A stretch of 64,000 bases of DNA from Pandoraea faecigallinarum (GCF_001029105.3 NZ_CP011807.3:434001-498000); one strand, 5' to 3'. Shown: positions 8,987-20,948, numbered from the stretch's first letter. Notes: a model not told the origin generated them from the letters alone. Translations and numbers: made by a program.

Positions 8987-9158
8987 GCGTGAGATCCGTT
9001 TTCACGGCAAATGTGACGGATTCACGATAGCAACCGCGTGGACAGGGGGTCCAATAGAACGATTTTCGGACCTTATAGCCTCAATGCATGGGTTCGCACC
9101 ACCGGGGTGCCTGAGGTAAGCTTTTGCACCATCGAGACCCCTTCAGACAGGTGCAGAC
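8987..9158. promoter_or_regulatory. Divergent promoter region, hydantoin operon / LysR gene
   Basis: Contains a dyad GCACC-N5-GGTGC at 9096-9110 with a further GCACC half-site at 9126-9130, a layout expected of a LysR-type regulator. On the minus strand a -10-like TATAAG (9072-9077) points into hyuE, and its -35 position falls on the dyad and has no good consensus, which suits an activator-dependent promoter. No experimental support; the -10 is a hand call. Confidence 0.5.
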
Positions 9159-10109
9159 GTGGTATCCGACGCCCCCATACAGCGCCCGCTGGCGATGAGC
9201 CTGCGCCAGATCGAGACTTTTCGTGCCGTCATGATGACCGGTTCGATCACCGAGGCGGCGAAGATGCTCTTCATCACGCAGCCGTCGGCAAGCCGAATTC
9301 TTGCCGCGGCGGAGAGCCGTCTCGGGTTCGCATTGTTCGAGCGCTCGAAGGGGCGCCTCTTTCCCACGCCCGAAGCCCGCCGCATCTATAGCGAAGTGGA
9401 GACGGCGTATGCCGGTGTGCTGCGGGTCGACGACCTGGTGCGCGCGATCATCGAAGGCAAGAGCGGGAAGCTGAACATCGTGTGCAGTCCGAGCCTTGGC
9501 GCAGAACTGGTGCCGCGCGCGATCGCCCTGTTCAATCAACGGTATCCGGCGTTGCAGATTCACTTCGAACCGCTCACGCACAACAACCTGATTCCCCGCG
9601 TGTTGCTGGGCAAGGACTACCTGGGGGTGTCGATGTTCGCGGTGAATTCGAACAACCTGAAGATGGAGGCGCTGGCGGACGGGCCGATGATGTGCATCAG
9701 CCCGCCCGGCTGGCTCGCCCCGGGTGGCATCGTGAAAGTGGACGATCTTAGCTCGCATCCGTGGATCGATTACGGGCATGACACGCCGCTCGGCGCGATG
9801 GTCGGTGACATCTTCGGCAGGCACCGCCGGCCGTCCCCCATCGTGGAGGTGCGCTCGGCGATCAGTGCGCGGGTGCTGGTCAAGGAGCGCGTCGGTGTTG
9901 CGATCGTCGATCCGTTTTGCATCGATGCGTCGACGTTCCAGCGCATCGACGTCCACGAAATCCGCCCGGCAAGGAAACTGCGCGTGCATGCCGTGTACTC
10001 GCAGGCCGAGCCGCTATCTCACGCCGGACGCGCCTTCATTCGCCTGCTTCAGTCAGTCCTCGAAGATCATCTTCGCGCGATCGACGGGTTGCGCCGCTCA
10101 GTCGCGTAG
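9159..10109 (+). CDS. LysR-family regulator of the hydantoin cluster
   Basis: 316 residues. LRQIETFRAVMMTGSITEAAK and QPSASRILAAAESRLGFALFER form the N-terminal winged helix; the remainder is a periplasmic-binding-protein-like effector domain (KLNIVCSPSLGAELVPRAI, VRSAISARVLVKERVGVAIVDP). Start taken as GTG 9159; an ATG at 9195 (MSLRQIETF) is a good alternative because no clear ribosome site favours either. Its divergent placement next to hyuE makes it the likely regulator of the operon, with a hydantoin or carbamoyl amino acid as a plausible inducer. Confidence 0.87.
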   Translation: MVSDAPIQRPLAMSLRQIETFRAVMMTGSITEAAKMLFITQPSASRILAAAESRLGFALFERSKGRLFPTPEARRIYSEVETAYAGVLRVDDLVRAIIEGKSGKLNIVCSPSLGAELVPRAIALFNQRYPALQIHFEPLTHNNLIPRVLLGKDYLGVSMFAVNSNNLKMEALADGPMMCISPPGWLAPGGIVKVDDLSSHPWIDYGHDTPLGAMVGDIFGRHRRPSPIVEVRSAISARVLVKERVGVAIVDPFCIDASTFQRIDVHEIRPARKLRVHAVYSQAEPLSHAGRAFIRLLQSVLEDHLRAIDGLRRSVA

Positions 10110-10955
10110 GGTCTCGTCGCCGGGCTTGCCAGTGCCGGAGGGTGCCGCCCGGGCCATGTCACTTGCCTGCCTTTGCGCCACGGTCGGTTTGCGCGGCGCG
10201 CGGGCGAACAACGCGTCGTACAACCAGCGTGGCAGGCAGCGCATCGCGAAGGCGACGATGCCCATCGGCCACGGCAGCACGACGAAGCGTTTGCGACGCG
10301 CAATCGCCGCGGCCGCCTTGCGGGCGAACTTGTCCGCATCCATCAGGAAGGGCATGGGGAACGGATTGCCGTCGGTCATCGGCGTGCGAATGTAGCCCGG
10401 CGCAATCGTCACGACAGCCACCCGGTCGGCGCGCAACTCGACGCGCAGGCTCTCCAGATACGTCATGGCGGCCGCTTTCGACGCACTGTATGCCCCATGC
10501 CCCGGCAGACCGCGCACGCCCGCCACGCTGCCGATGCCCACGAGCGTGCCACGTTTGCGCTCGCGCATCGGGCCGGCGAACGGGCTGAACGTGGCGACCA
10601 TCGCCATCCAGTTCGTCTCCATGACGGAGGCAAAGTGCGGCAAATCCGCGGCGTCTTCCGTATTCACGCCGTGACTGATGCCCGCATTGGCAATCACGAT
10701 GTCCGGCACTCCGTGGCGTGCCATGAAGTCGCCGGCTGCCGCACGCAGGGCCAGCGCGTCGCGTACGTCGAGCGCATAGCAGTGCACGGCATGCGGATGC
10801 GGCAGCGTGGCGGCCAGATCGGTGAGCTTGTCGCCGCGGCGGCCGACGAGTCCGAGGATGGCGCCCTGCGCGGCGTAATGACGTGCCAGCGCCTGCCCGA
10901 GCCCGCTGGACGCGCCGGTAATGAAAACCTTGGGTGATGTCGTATGGGTAGCCAT
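10098..10955 (-). CDS. Short-chain dehydrogenase/reductase
   Basis: 285 residues. Rossmann motif TGASSGLGQALA (TGxxxGxG) at residues ~14-25, NAG in VIANAGISHG, catalytic Ser in VGIGSVAGVRGL and YSASK (Tyr/Lys) near 155-159, so a classical NAD(P)H-dependent SDR. A C-terminal extension with a hydrophobic segment (LPWPMGIVAFAMRCLPRWLYDALFA) may be membrane-associating. It overlaps the 3' end of the convergent LysR gene by 12 bp. Start at 10955, directly downstream of the dsbA terminator. Substrate unknown. Confidence 0.87.
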   Translation of the reverse strand: MATHTTSPKVFITGASSGLGQALARHYAAQGAILGLVGRRGDKLTDLAATLPHPHAVHCYALDVRDALALRAAAGDFMARHGVPDIVIANAGISHGVNTEDAADLPHFASVMETNWMAMVATFSPFAGPMRERKRGTLVGIGSVAGVRGLPGHGAYSASKAAAMTYLESLRVELRADRVAVVTIAPGYIRTPMTDGNPFPMPFLMDADKFARKAAAAIARRKRFVVLPWPMGIVAFAMRCLPRWLYDALFARAPRKPTVAQRQASDMARAAPSGTGKPGDETLRD

Positions 10956-10963
10956 ATAACGCA

Positions 10964-10987
10964 AAAGCCCGGCCGGGGCCGGGCTTT
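10964..10987 (-). terminator. Intrinsic terminator after dsbA
   Basis: An 11-bp perfect stem AAAGCCCGGCC / GGCCGGGCTTT with a 2-base loop, followed on the minus strand by TTTTGCG. It lies between dsbA and the SDR start 9 bp away, so the SDR is expected to need readthrough or its own promoter inside dsbA. Confidence 0.8.
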
Positions 10988-11001
10988 GTGAGCGGCGAAG
11001 C

Positions 11002-11682
11002 TTACATCTTCTTCGCGCGGATCTGGTGGATGATCGAGTCGGCCGTCTTGAGCGCCGCGTCGAACGTTTGCTGCTCGGTCGTGGCCGGCTTGCCCTGCTT
11101 TTGCAGCGCGTCGCCCGAAGTGGCCGGCGAGACGAGGTATTTGCCGTTGATCGCAATCGTCGGCACGCCGTCGATCTTGTAGTCCTGCCACGTCTTGTTG
11201 GCAACCTTCACGCCGTTGTCGACCCCGAAGCTCTTGTACGTATCGAGGTACTTCCGCTTGTCGACGCCCAGCGTTGCCAGGAAATCCGCCTGCTGGTCGG
11301 CCGTGAGCAGATAGTTATGCTTGACGTGGATTTCGTTGAAGACCTTCGGCATGAGTTCTGCATCCTTACCCATGGCGGCCAGTGCGAGATACATGCGCGT
11401 GTGCGGTTCGAAACGGCTCTGGAACGCCACCGGCACGCGCTTGAACACCACGTCCTTGGGCAGTGTCTTGACCCACTTCTCCAGCGACGGCTCCAGCGCA
11501 TTGCAATGCGGGCAGCCATACCAGAAGAATTCGGTCACTTCGATCTTGCCCGGCCCCGCACTGGTTGGCTGCGGCGCGATGGTCAGATAATCGGTCCCCG
11601 CGACCGGCACTTCCGGTGAGGCCGAGGCCGCACCCGAGAGGAAACCCAAAGAAATCAGAACGGCACCAAGAAGTTTTTTCAT
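11002..11682 (-). CDS. dsbA: Thiol:disulfide interchange protein DsbA
   Basis: 226 residues. Signal peptide MKKLLGAVLISLGFLSGAASA, then a thioredoxin fold with the active site FFWYGCPHC (Cys57 and Cys60) and the cis-Pro loop DGVPTIAINGKY. The CPHC dipeptide between the cysteines is that of the strongly oxidising periplasmic DsbA, which forms disulfides in exported proteins. It sits downstream of argS and the SPOR-domain gene in the same direction but behind a terminator, so it is probably transcribed separately. Confidence 0.95.
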   Translation of the reverse strand: MKKLLGAVLISLGFLSGAASASPEVPVAGTDYLTIAPQPTSAGPGKIEVTEFFWYGCPHCNALEPSLEKWVKTLPKDVVFKRVPVAFQSRFEPHTRMYLALAAMGKDAELMPKVFNEIHVKHNYLLTADQQADFLATLGVDKRKYLDTYKSFGVDNGVKVANKTWQDYKIDGVPTIAINGKYLVSPATSGDALQKQGKPATTEQQTFDAALKTADSIIHQIRAKKM

Positions 11683-11839
11683 GATCGTTGTTTAGGAGTG
11701 AGGCAGGCGCGCCGGTTAGCGGTGGTCGGATGCGCGGCGCGCCAGCAAAACCATATCCCGGATTCAGGCAAATTAGCCAGTGCGTATGACCGGCGACGCG
11801 CCGCCGGGTTCAACGCGCACGCTGTCGCTGGCGGAAACA

Positions 11840-11870
11840 AAAGGCGTTGCCCGTGCGGTGCAACGCCTTT
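11840..11870 (-). terminator. Intrinsic terminator after argS-SPOR operon
   Basis: Stem AAAGGCGTTGC (11840-11850) pairs with GCAACGCCTTT (11860-11870) around a 9-base loop; on the minus strand it is followed by TTTTGTTT. It lies 5 bp past the SPOR gene stop. Confidence 0.85.
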
Positions 11871-11875
11871 CGCGT

Positions 11876-12550
11876 TCATTGCTTCGTGAAACGGATGACT
11901 GCCGTGTCGTAACCGCCATCCTGCAAGCGCTGACGCACGTGGTTCATCTCGTCGAGCTTGCCGTACGGGCCGAGACGCACGCGAAAGAGCGTCAGACCGT
12001 TGGCGTCGCGCTGCGTGACCTTTGCTTCGAAGCCCGAGAGGGCCAGCTTGGCGCGCAGTTGCTCCGCATCGCTTTGCGACTTGAAAGCGCCGACTTGCAG
12101 GTAGTAACCCGTGCTCGCGTTGTCCGTCGCGCTTGCCGGAGGCGTGGTCGGCGGGGCAACCGGCACCGTCGACTTGCCGTTGAGAATGTCGGCGGGCGAG
12201 GGCTTCTGCGCGGGCTGCGCCGGCGCGCTCGGTGCCGATGCCACCGGCGGGGCGACCGGTGCGCCCGGCACCAGCGGCGACGCGTCGGCGGCCGACGCGG
12301 CATCCGGCGTGGCAGGCGACGACGCACCCGGCAGCGGGGGGCGCGGCTGGAGCGACTTGTTCGGGTCCGGTGCCTGCGCGGCCGGCGAATTGTCGGCGGG
12401 GCGCGGCGGCGTCTTTTCGACGAACGGCGTCGGCGTCTTGGTGATGTAGAGCGCAACGACGACGGCAACGGCCAGCCCAACGATCAGGCCGAGCACGATG
12501 CCCAGAAAAGTACCGCCCCGTTGGCGGGGTGGTCGACGTGTGTATGCCAT
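11876..12550 (-). CDS. SPOR-domain cell-division/envelope protein
   Basis: 224 residues. Short basic cytoplasmic N terminus (MAYTRRPPRQRGG), one transmembrane helix (residues ~15-37), a ~100-residue Pro/Ala-rich linker, and a C-terminal SPOR domain starting GYYLQVGAFKSQSDAEQLRAK and ending DTAVIRF. SPOR domains bind denuded glycan strands at the division septum; this FtsN-like topology suggests a septal or envelope role. It follows argS by 61 bp on the same strand, a pairing common in Burkholderiaceae. Confidence 0.87.
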   Translation of the reverse strand: MAYTRRPPRQRGGTFLGIVLGLIVGLAVAVVVALYITKTPTPFVEKTPPRPADNSPAAQAPDPNKSLQPRPPLPGASSPATPDAASAADASPLVPGAPVAPPVASAPSAPAQPAQKPSPADILNGKSTVPVAPPTTPPASATDNASTGYYLQVGAFKSQSDAEQLRAKLALSGFEAKVTQRDANGLTLFRVRLGPYGKLDEMNHVRQRLQDGGYDTAVIRFTKQ

Positions 12551-12611
12551 CGAGTCGATTCCGTCCTTACAGAGTTCCGATGCGATTTGCCGTTCGGAGT
12601 GGTTGGAAAAC

Positions 12612-14375
12612 TTACATCTTGGCCGGGGCCGACACGCCCAGCACGGCAAGCCCGTTGCGCAGCACCTGACGCGTGGCCGCGAGCAACGCGAGACGCGCAT
12701 GCTTCACGGTCTCGTCGTCGACCAGCACGCGATCCGAGTTGTAGAAGGAGTGAAACGCGCCGGCCAGATCCCGCAGATAGAAGGCCACCGCGTGCGGCGC
12801 AAGCTCCTCTGCGGCACGCGTGAGCATGTCCGGGTATTCGGCGAGCAGTTGCAGCAGCGCGAGCGCGCGTTCGCTGTCGAGCGGCGCAAGATCGGCATTG
12901 GCGAGCGCGGCGTCGTCGCCGCCCCATTGCGTGAGGATCGAGCAGATACGCGCGTGGGCGTATTGCACGTAGTACACGGGGTTCTCGTCGTTCTGTTTGA
13001 GGGCGAGATCCACGTCGAACACGAATTCGGTATCCGCCTTGCGCGAAATTAGGAAGAAACGCACGGCATCGCGGCCGCGGCGCAGGGCGTCTTCACGCTC
13101 GGCGGGGTCCGTCACCGGCGTTTCCGCCGTAATGCCGCCGGACCATTCGATCAGGTCGCGCACCGTCACGTAGCTGCCCGCGCGCTTGGAGATCTTCACC
13201 TCTTCGCCGTTGCGCATGACCGTGACCATCTTGTGGAGCACGTAGTCGGGGTAGCCCTTCGGAATGCCGATGCCCAGCGCTTGCAGGCCGGCGCGCACGC
13301 GGGCGATGGTGCCGTGGTGGTCCGAGCCCTGCACGTTGATGACCTGATGGAAGCCGCGATCCCACTTGCGCGTGTGATAGGCGACGTCCGGCACGAAGTA
13401 TGTGTACGTGCCGTCGGACTTGCGCATCACGCGATCCTTGTCGTCGCCATAATCGGTCGTGCGCAGCCACAGCGCGCCTTCCTGTTCGTACGTGACGCCG
13501 GCATCGATGAGCGCCTGCACCGTGCGCTCGACGCTGCCATCCGCATACAGGGAGGATTCGAGGTAGTACTGGTCGAAGATGACGCCGAACGTTTGCAGAT
13601 CGATGTCCTGCTCGCGGCGCAGATACGCCACGGCGAAGGCGCGGATCGAGTCGATGTCTTCGATGTTGCCGCTGCCGGTCACCGGTGCGCCGTCGGAGGC
13701 CTGCACGGTCTTGCCGGCGAGGAAGTCCTGCGCGATGTCGCCGATGTAGTCGCCGTTATAGGCCGATTCCGGCCATTGGGCGTCGCCCGGCTTGAACCCG
13801 CGCGCGCGTGCCTGTACCGACGTGGCGAGCGTCTGGATCTGCACGCCGGCGTCGTTGTAATAGAACTCGCGGTGGACCGGACGTCCCTGCGTGCCCAGCA
13901 GCGCCGAGATCGTGTCGCCGAGTGCGGCTTGCCGGCCATGGCCGACGTGCAGCGGGCCGGTCGGGTTGGCCGAGACGAACTCGACCAGCACCGGGGCGGC
14001 TTCGTTGCTGGCGGCACGGCGGCCGAAGGCGGCGCCTTCGGTGAGGATCGCGCGGGCAACCGACTGCTTGGCGGCGTTGGCCAGACGCAGGTTGATGAAG
14101 CCGGGGCCGGCGATTTCCACGGCGTCGACGAGGCCCCTGGCACGCGCGTCGGAGAGAATCGCGTCGGCGATCTTCTGCGCCAGCTCGCGCGGATTGGCGC
14201 GCAACGGCTTGGCGAGCTGCATTGCCACGTTACAGGCCAGATCGCCATGCGCGGCGACTTTCGGGCGTTCGAGCAGGATGACGGGCGCGGCGGGCGCGGT
14301 GCCGTGCGCAGGCATCAAACCGGCGACGACGTCGCCGATCAGCGCGACGAGAGCATTCTTTTGTGCGGGTAGCAT
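12612..14375 (-). CDS. argS: Arginyl-tRNA synthetase
   Basis: 587 residues, normal length for class I ArgRS. N-terminal Add1 domain, then the HIGH-type signature [18 protein letters not shown] near residue 140-155, tRNA/ATP-site segment [20 protein letters not shown], the KMSKS-equivalent [17 protein letters not shown] (degenerate, as usual for ArgRS), and a C-terminal DALR anticodon-binding domain ([16 protein letters not shown] ... [17 protein letters not shown]). Charges tRNA-Arg in the cytosol. Cotranscribed with the SPOR gene downstream. Confidence 0.97.
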   Translation of the reverse strand: MLPAQKNALVALIGDVVAGLMPAHGTAPAAPVILLERPKVAAHGDLACNVAMQLAKPLRANPRELAQKIADAILSDARARGLVDAVEIAGPGFINLRLANAAKQSVARAILTEGAAFGRRAASNEAAPVLVEFVSANPTGPLHVGHGRQAALGDTISALLGTQGRPVHREFYYNDAGVQIQTLATSVQARARGFKPGDAQWPESAYNGDYIGDIAQDFLAGKTVQASDGAPVTGSGNIEDIDSIRAFAVAYLRREQDIDLQTFGVIFDQYYLESSLYADGSVERTVQALIDAGVTYEQEGALWLRTTDYGDDKDRVMRKSDGTYTYFVPDVAYHTRKWDRGFHQVINVQGSDHHGTIARVRAGLQALGIGIPKGYPDYVLHKMVTVMRNGEEVKISKRAGSYVTVRDLIEWSGGITAETPVTDPAEREDALRRGRDAVRFFLISRKADTEFVFDVDLALKQNDENPVYYVQYAHARICSILTQWGGDDAALANADLAPLDSERALALLQLLAEYPDMLTRAAEELAPHAVAFYLRDLAGAFHSFYNSDRVLVDDETVKHARLALLAATRQVLRNGLAVLGVSAPAKM

Positions 14376-14393
14376 TGGCGGGTGTTTCGGGTG

Positions 14394-14413
14394 CGTCCGG
14401 ACACGTCCGGACA
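14394..14413. repeat. Two tandem 10-bp units with GTCCGGAC palindromes, argS leader
   Basis: CGTCCGGACA is repeated exactly twice; each unit contains most of the palindrome GTCCGGAC. It lies 19-38 bp upstream of the argS start, between argS and the divergent DUF1840 gene. Could be an operator or a slippage product. Confidence 0.6.
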
Positions 14414-14549
14414 GGCAATTGAATCGTCAGCACCGGATTTTAACAGGTGTATGATGAAGCCACGGTACCCCTCCTTGCGTAACGGTTCGGCCATGGATCC
14501 GTCGTCGCTCAGGGAGGGTGGTGGTGATAACTCGAATAGGGAGCCAACC

Positions 14550-14870
14550 ATGCTGGTAACGTTCAAAGCGCACGCGTCGCCAACGATCACCATGCTCGAG
14601 AATCTCGCGCAACTGCTGCTCGGCATCGTCGGCAAGAAGCTAGGCGAGCGCGGTGCGATCGGGGCGGACGAAACAGAGGCCGCGATTGCCAAGCTCAAAG
14701 CGGCGATTGCCGAGGACAAGGCGGCGGCGGACAAGGAGAACGAGGGCAAGAAGCCCGACGAGCGCGACGAGGACAGTTTGCGTCTCTCGCAGCGGGCTTA
14801 TCCGCTGTTGGATATGCTCGAGAAAGCCTACGCCGAAAAGGGCGCCGTGATGTGGGAAGTCAACCGGTGA
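14550..14870 (+). CDS. DUF1840 family protein
   Basis: 106 residues. MLVTFKAHASPTITMLENLAQLLLGIVGK is the hallmark N terminus of DUF1840, a small betaproteobacterial family of unknown function. The middle is helical and charged (ETEAAIAKLKAAIAEDKAAADKE), the end SQRAYPLLDMLEKAYAEKGAVMWEV. Start at 14550 with GGGAG eight bases upstream. A TATGAT -10-like box lies at 14450-14455. It is divergent from argS and ends before an intrinsic terminator. Confidence 0.85.
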   Translation: MLVTFKAHASPTITMLENLAQLLLGIVGKKLGERGAIGADETEAAIAKLKAAIAEDKAAADKENEGKKPDERDEDSLRLSQRAYPLLDMLEKAYAEKGAVMWEVNR

Positions 14871-14931
14871 ACTGGCGCGGGCGTGCTGCCCGCCCCATCG
14901 CGCATCGCATGGATGCCGAACCGGACCAACG

Positions 14932-14967
14932 AAAAAGCAGGCCGCGAATGCGAGCCTGCTTTTTTTG
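14932..14967 (+). terminator. Intrinsic terminator after DUF1840 gene
   Basis: AAAAAGCAGGC (14932-14942) pairs with GCCTGCTTTTT (14954-14964), then two more T. Usable on both strands because the 5' arm starts with five A. Confidence 0.85.
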
Positions 14968-15144
14968 TATCGATGGAAAGCGGGGTGTGCGTGCCGTAGG
15001 CGGCGTCAGGAATCCGGGCCGCCCCCGGCGAGGGACTTGCGCTCAGAAACGAAGCATGAACAGTGGCGGCACCGGATCCCGCACGGATGCCGGAATGTCC
15101 GGCGATCCGCCCCGGCCGCAGCAAGGCACAAACCTTGCCGGAAA

Positions 15145-15468
15145 TTACTGTGCCTTGCCCGGCGCGTTATCCGGCGCGTTGGTCGCACCGTTGCCGGTAT
15201 TGCCGTTGCCCGGCGTCTTCTTGGTGCTGTGGCGCGGCTTCTGGGTCTTCGAACCCGGATGCGGGTCCGCCGGGGTCATCGTTTGAGCGCTCGGCGTCGG
15301 GGCCTGACGCGAATCCGGCGACGCCTGGCTCGGCATGGGAGTGGACGGATCAGTCGTCGTGCCGCCGCCAGGGCCCGCTGCGCCGCCGCCTGCCGAACCT
15401 TGAGCGAAACTCAGTGCCGAGGCACCGGCGAGGGTCAGGGCTGCAACCGAAATAATCAGCTTCTTCAT
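15145..15468 (-). CDS. Small secreted Gly/Pro/Thr-rich protein
   Basis: 107 residues. Signal peptide MKKLIISVAALTLAGASALSFAQ with predicted cleavage after SFA; the mature 85 residues are low complexity (Gly, Pro, Ser, Thr, Asn, with a basic HSTKKTPGNGN segment) and look unstructured. Start at 15468 supported by AAGGAG eight bases upstream. No domain recognised. Upstream DNA carries three TGTAA repeats at 10-bp phase, so a two-component response regulator probably controls it. Confidence 0.75.
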   Translation of the reverse strand: MKKLIISVAALTLAGASALSFAQGSAGGGAAGPGGGTTTDPSTPMPSQASPDSRQAPTPSAQTMTPADPHPGSKTQKPRHSTKKTPGNGNTGNGATNAPDNAPGKAQ

Positions 15469-15573
15469 CAGATGGACTCCTTTGCTTTGCGCTGCACACC
15501 GAAGGAACGTCTTTCGTGCAGGCATCACTTGCGTTAGTGAGATTCCAGTCTAAGAAGCCGTAGCGCGCGATGC

Positions 15574-15624
15574 TGTAAGGGTTTGTAATCGAATGTAATT
15601 CGGCTTTTTCCTGGGAAATTTCCC
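15574..15624 (-). promoter_or_regulatory. Candidate response-regulator site (three TGTAA repeats) plus palindrome
   Basis: TGTAA at 15574-15578, 15584-15588 and 15594-15598, exactly 10 bp apart; read on the minus strand these are TTACA repeats that precede the small secreted protein. Direct repeats in one helical phase are the usual site of OmpR/PhoB-family regulators, and GTAA-N6-GTAA resembles a CpxR box. A perfect palindrome GGGAAATTTCCC lies further upstream at 15613-15624. A weak -10 (TAGACT, minus strand, about 20 bp past the last repeat) fits activation. Confidence 0.5.
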
Positions 15625-15675
15625 GCATCGACCGAATTCTCACCGTCCTGCGCGCGCCATCCGGGCCGCCAATGA

Positions 15676-16395
15676 TTAGTCGTCCGAACGGCTCGACCAG
15701 AACACCTGATTGACGCCGGGCAGCGTTTCCAGATGGTCCGTGAGAGCGTCGAGTTCGCCGGCCTTGACGGCAGTCGGCAGCAGTAATGCTTCGATTTCCA
15801 CTTCGGCTTCGCCAAACGGATGAATGTCGAGTGCACGCACCGGATAGTTCGACGCTTCGAGCCAGGCTTCCACCTTGTCGAGCACGTCGCGTTGCGTCGT
15901 TCGGGCGCAGATGACGGACAACGCATACGTGGCTTCCGACGTCGCCTCGTTGATCGGCGCACGGTTGATGCGGTTCACGACCGGGCGCAACAGCGTGTTG
16001 GCCGCGAGCACGAAGAATGCCACGACCACCGCTTCGACGATCAGGCTCGCACCGGCGGCCGCGCCGACGGCAGCCGAGCCCCACAGCGTTGCGGCGGTGT
16101 TCAGGCCACGCACCGACGCGCCGTCCTTCATGATCGCGCCCGCCCCAAGGAAGCCGACGCCCGACACCACGTACGCGATCACCCGCGTATCGTCCGGCAT
16201 GAGCCGCATCGACAGATCGACGAATGCCGCAGCGCCCACGGCCACGAGCACGTTGGTGCGCAGGCCCGCGGTACGCTGGCGAACCTGCCGTTCCACCCCG
16301 ATGATCGTGCCGAGAACGAAGGCGACGGCCAGCGAAATGAGCGTGTTGAGCAGCGGGAGAAGATGGAAGTTCTGGATGCTGTGCAGTGCTTGCAT
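15676..16395 (-). CDS. MgtC/SapB family membrane protein
   Basis: 239 residues. Four to five N-terminal transmembrane segments with the family motifs GTIIGVERQ(V)RQRTAGLRTNVLVAVGAA, VVSGVGFLGAGAIMKDG and VRGLNTAATLWGSAAVGAAAG, followed by a ~90-residue cytoplasmic ACT-like domain. MgtC-type proteins are linked to Mg2+ limitation, acid survival and regulation of F-ATPase, though many homologues are uncharacterised. Start at MQALHSIQNFH (16395). Located between metH and the small secreted protein, all on the minus strand with separate spacers. Confidence 0.9.
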   Translation of the reverse strand: MQALHSIQNFHLLPLLNTLISLAVAFVLGTIIGVERQVRQRTAGLRTNVLVAVGAAAFVDLSMRLMPDDTRVIAYVVSGVGFLGAGAIMKDGASVRGLNTAATLWGSAAVGAAAGASLIVEAVVVAFFVLAANTLLRPVVNRINRAPINEATSEATYALSVICARTTQRDVLDKVEAWLEASNYPVRALDIHPFGEAEVEIEALLLPTAVKAGELDALTDHLETLPGVNQVFWSSRSDD

Positions 16396-16505
16396 GGGAC
16401 GTCCCGACGTAATCCGGCAATGTTGCGCCGCCGCATTATGGCATCTGCCGCCGTCGGGCGGAAGGCACGCCGGGATGAGTGCCCGGCGGTCCGAATGTGA
16501 CGGTG

Positions 16506-19247
<2,742 letters not shown>

Positions 19248-19259
19248 GGGGCAATCCGT

Positions 19260-20333
19260 TTAATTGTTGGTGCGGTACTGCGACGGCCAGCGGCGCGGCT
19301 TCACTTCCGACAGGGCTTTGGCGATCTCGGCAATGTGCTCCGGCGTGGTGCCGCAGCAGCCGCCGGCCAGATTCACCAGACCGGCCCGTGCAAATTCCTT
19401 GAGCAGGCCGGACGTCACGTCGGGCGTCTCGTCGAAGCCCGTGTCGCTCATCGGGTTGGGCAGGCCGGCGTTCGGGTAGACGGATACGTAGGTGTTGCAC
19501 AGCTTGGCCAGCTCGGCGATATACGGACGCATCAGCGTCGCCCCCAGCGCGCAGTTCAGGCCGAACGTGAGCGGCCGCGCGTGACGCAGCGAGTTCCAGA
19601 AGGCCTCGACGGTCTGGCCGGACAGAATGCGCCCGGAGGCGTCCGTGACCGTGCCGGAGATCATGATCGGCAGAAGCTCGCCGGTGTCCTCGAACAGTTC
19701 GTCGATGGCGAAAAGCGCGGCCTTGGCATTGAGCGTGTCGAAAATGGTCTCGACCAGGAACAGGTCCACGCCGCCTTCCATGAGCGACTTTGCCTGTGCG
19801 TAGTACGCGTCGCGCAACTGATCGAAGTCGACGTTACGGGCGCCCGGGTCGTTCACGTCCGGGCTGATGCTGGCGGTCTTGGGCGTCGGGCCGATGGCGC
19901 CGGCGGCGAAACGGGGCTTATCGGGCGTGCCGAACGCGTCGCAGGCCTCGCGCGCGAGACGCGCCGACGCGCGGTTCATCTCGTCGGCCAGGTCTTCCAT
20001 GTGGTAGTCGCTCTGCGCGATCGTCGTCGCCCCGAAGGTGTTCGTCTCGATGATGTCGGCGCCGGCGGCCAGGTACTGGCGATGGATCTCGCTGATGACG
20101 TCCGGGCGGGTGAGCGACAGCAGTTCGTTGTTGCCCTTCACGTCGTGCGCGAAGTCGGCGAACCGCGCACCGCGGTACTGCGCTTCGTCGAGTTTGTACC
20201 GCTGGATCATCGTCCCCATCGCGCCGTCGAGAATCAGGATGCGCTGCTCGAGCAACGCGGGCAGTGCCTGACCGCGCGTGTATTGCAAAGCGGGGGGCAG
20301 AGTGTTCGCGGCGGGTGGGGTTGCGGTTGTCAT
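19260..20333 (-). CDS. metH: Methionine synthase, homocysteine-binding part
   Basis: 357 residues. [16 protein letters not shown] opens the homocysteine S-methyltransferase barrel; zinc ligands are Cys in [10 protein letters not shown] (near 259) and the pair in [13 protein letters not shown] (near 324). This corresponds to residues 1 to ~350 of a standard one-piece MetH. It is the first gene of the two-gene metH operon. Start at 20333; a TACAAT -10 lies ~37 bp upstream, leaving a leader too short for a riboswitch. Confidence 0.95.
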   Translation of the reverse strand: MTTATPPAANTLPPALQYTRGQALPALLEQRILILDGAMGTMIQRYKLDEAQYRGARFADFAHDVKGNNELLSLTRPDVISEIHRQYLAAGADIIETNTFGATTIAQSDYHMEDLADEMNRASARLAREACDAFGTPDKPRFAAGAIGPTPKTASISPDVNDPGARNVDFDQLRDAYYAQAKSLMEGGVDLFLVETIFDTLNAKAALFAIDELFEDTGELLPIMISGTVTDASGRILSGQTVEAFWNSLRHARPLTFGLNCALGATLMRPYIAELAKLCNTYVSVYPNAGLPNPMSDTGFDETPDVTSGLLKEFARAGLVNLAGGCCGTTPEHIAEIAKALSEVKPRRWPSQYRTNN

Positions 20334-20365
20334 GACGGACGTCGCCTTGGAGTGGCCGGAAAACC

Positions 20366-20375
20366 TATAATTGTA
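20366..20375. promoter_or_regulatory. Overlapping divergent -10 boxes, metH / rhodanese
   Basis: TATAAT on the plus strand (20366-20371) faces the rhodanese gene and TACAAT on the minus strand (20370-20375) faces metH. They overlap, so the two promoters should compete. No good -35 is visible for either. Confidence 0.45.
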
Positions 20376-20487
20376 ATGGTTTTCGCGGTTCGCGCCCGCG
20401 TCTCGACGCCTGATCGGGGACGCATCCCCAAGCCCGCTGCGCGGCGCCGCCCAACTTTCCCGAAGTTTTGCCGACGACACCGAAAAA

Positions 20488-20880
20488 ATGGAATTCCTGC
20501 TCCCCAGCGCCGCACACAAGTTTCTGCAAGCCAATGCCAGCGCGCTTTTCGTCGATTGCCGCAGCGAAATGGAACATCTGTTCGTGGGACACCCCGTCGG
20601 CGCGATCCACGTCGCGTGGAACGACGGTCCGGACTGGGAGATCAACCCGCACTTCGTGCAAAGCGTGCGCAAACTGGCAGGCGCCGGAGGCGAGCGGCCC
20701 GTCATGCTGATCTGCCGCAGCGGCAATCGCAGCGCGGCCGCCGGCGAGGCGCTCGAAGCGGCGGGCTTTCTCAACGTCTATGGCGTGCTGCACGGTTTCG
20801 AAGGCGATCTGGACGCCACGCACCACCGCAACGCCGTGAACGGATGGCGTTTCGACGGGCTGCCGTGGCAGCAGTGCTGA
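20488..20880 (+). CDS. Rhodanese-like domain protein
   Basis: 130 residues, a single rhodanese domain. [25 protein letters not shown] is the N-terminal signature and [21 protein letters not shown] carries the catalytic Cys (near 76) in the loop CRSGNRS. Probably transfers sulfane sulfur or binds a thiol substrate in the cytosol; no signal peptide. Divergent from metH, which suggests a link to sulfur metabolism without proving one. Ends before a bidirectional terminator. Confidence 0.9.
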   Translation: MEFLLPSAAHKFLQANASALFVDCRSEMEHLFVGHPVGAIHVAWNDGPDWEINPHFVQSVRKLAGAGGERPVMLICRSGNRSAAAGEALEAAGFLNVYGVLHGFEGDLDATHHRNAVNGWRFDGLPWQQC

Positions 20881-20948
20881 GGCGGCGCCGGCCAGTCGCG
20901 TTGCAGGCCTGACACGACGTCAGGCGCACTGAATGCCCACGCCATGAA

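Noticed and set aside
20334..20487. Possible SAH or cobalamin riboswitch ahead of metH
   Set aside because: The likely -10 leaves a leader of ~30 bases, and no SAH or B12 core sequence is visible.
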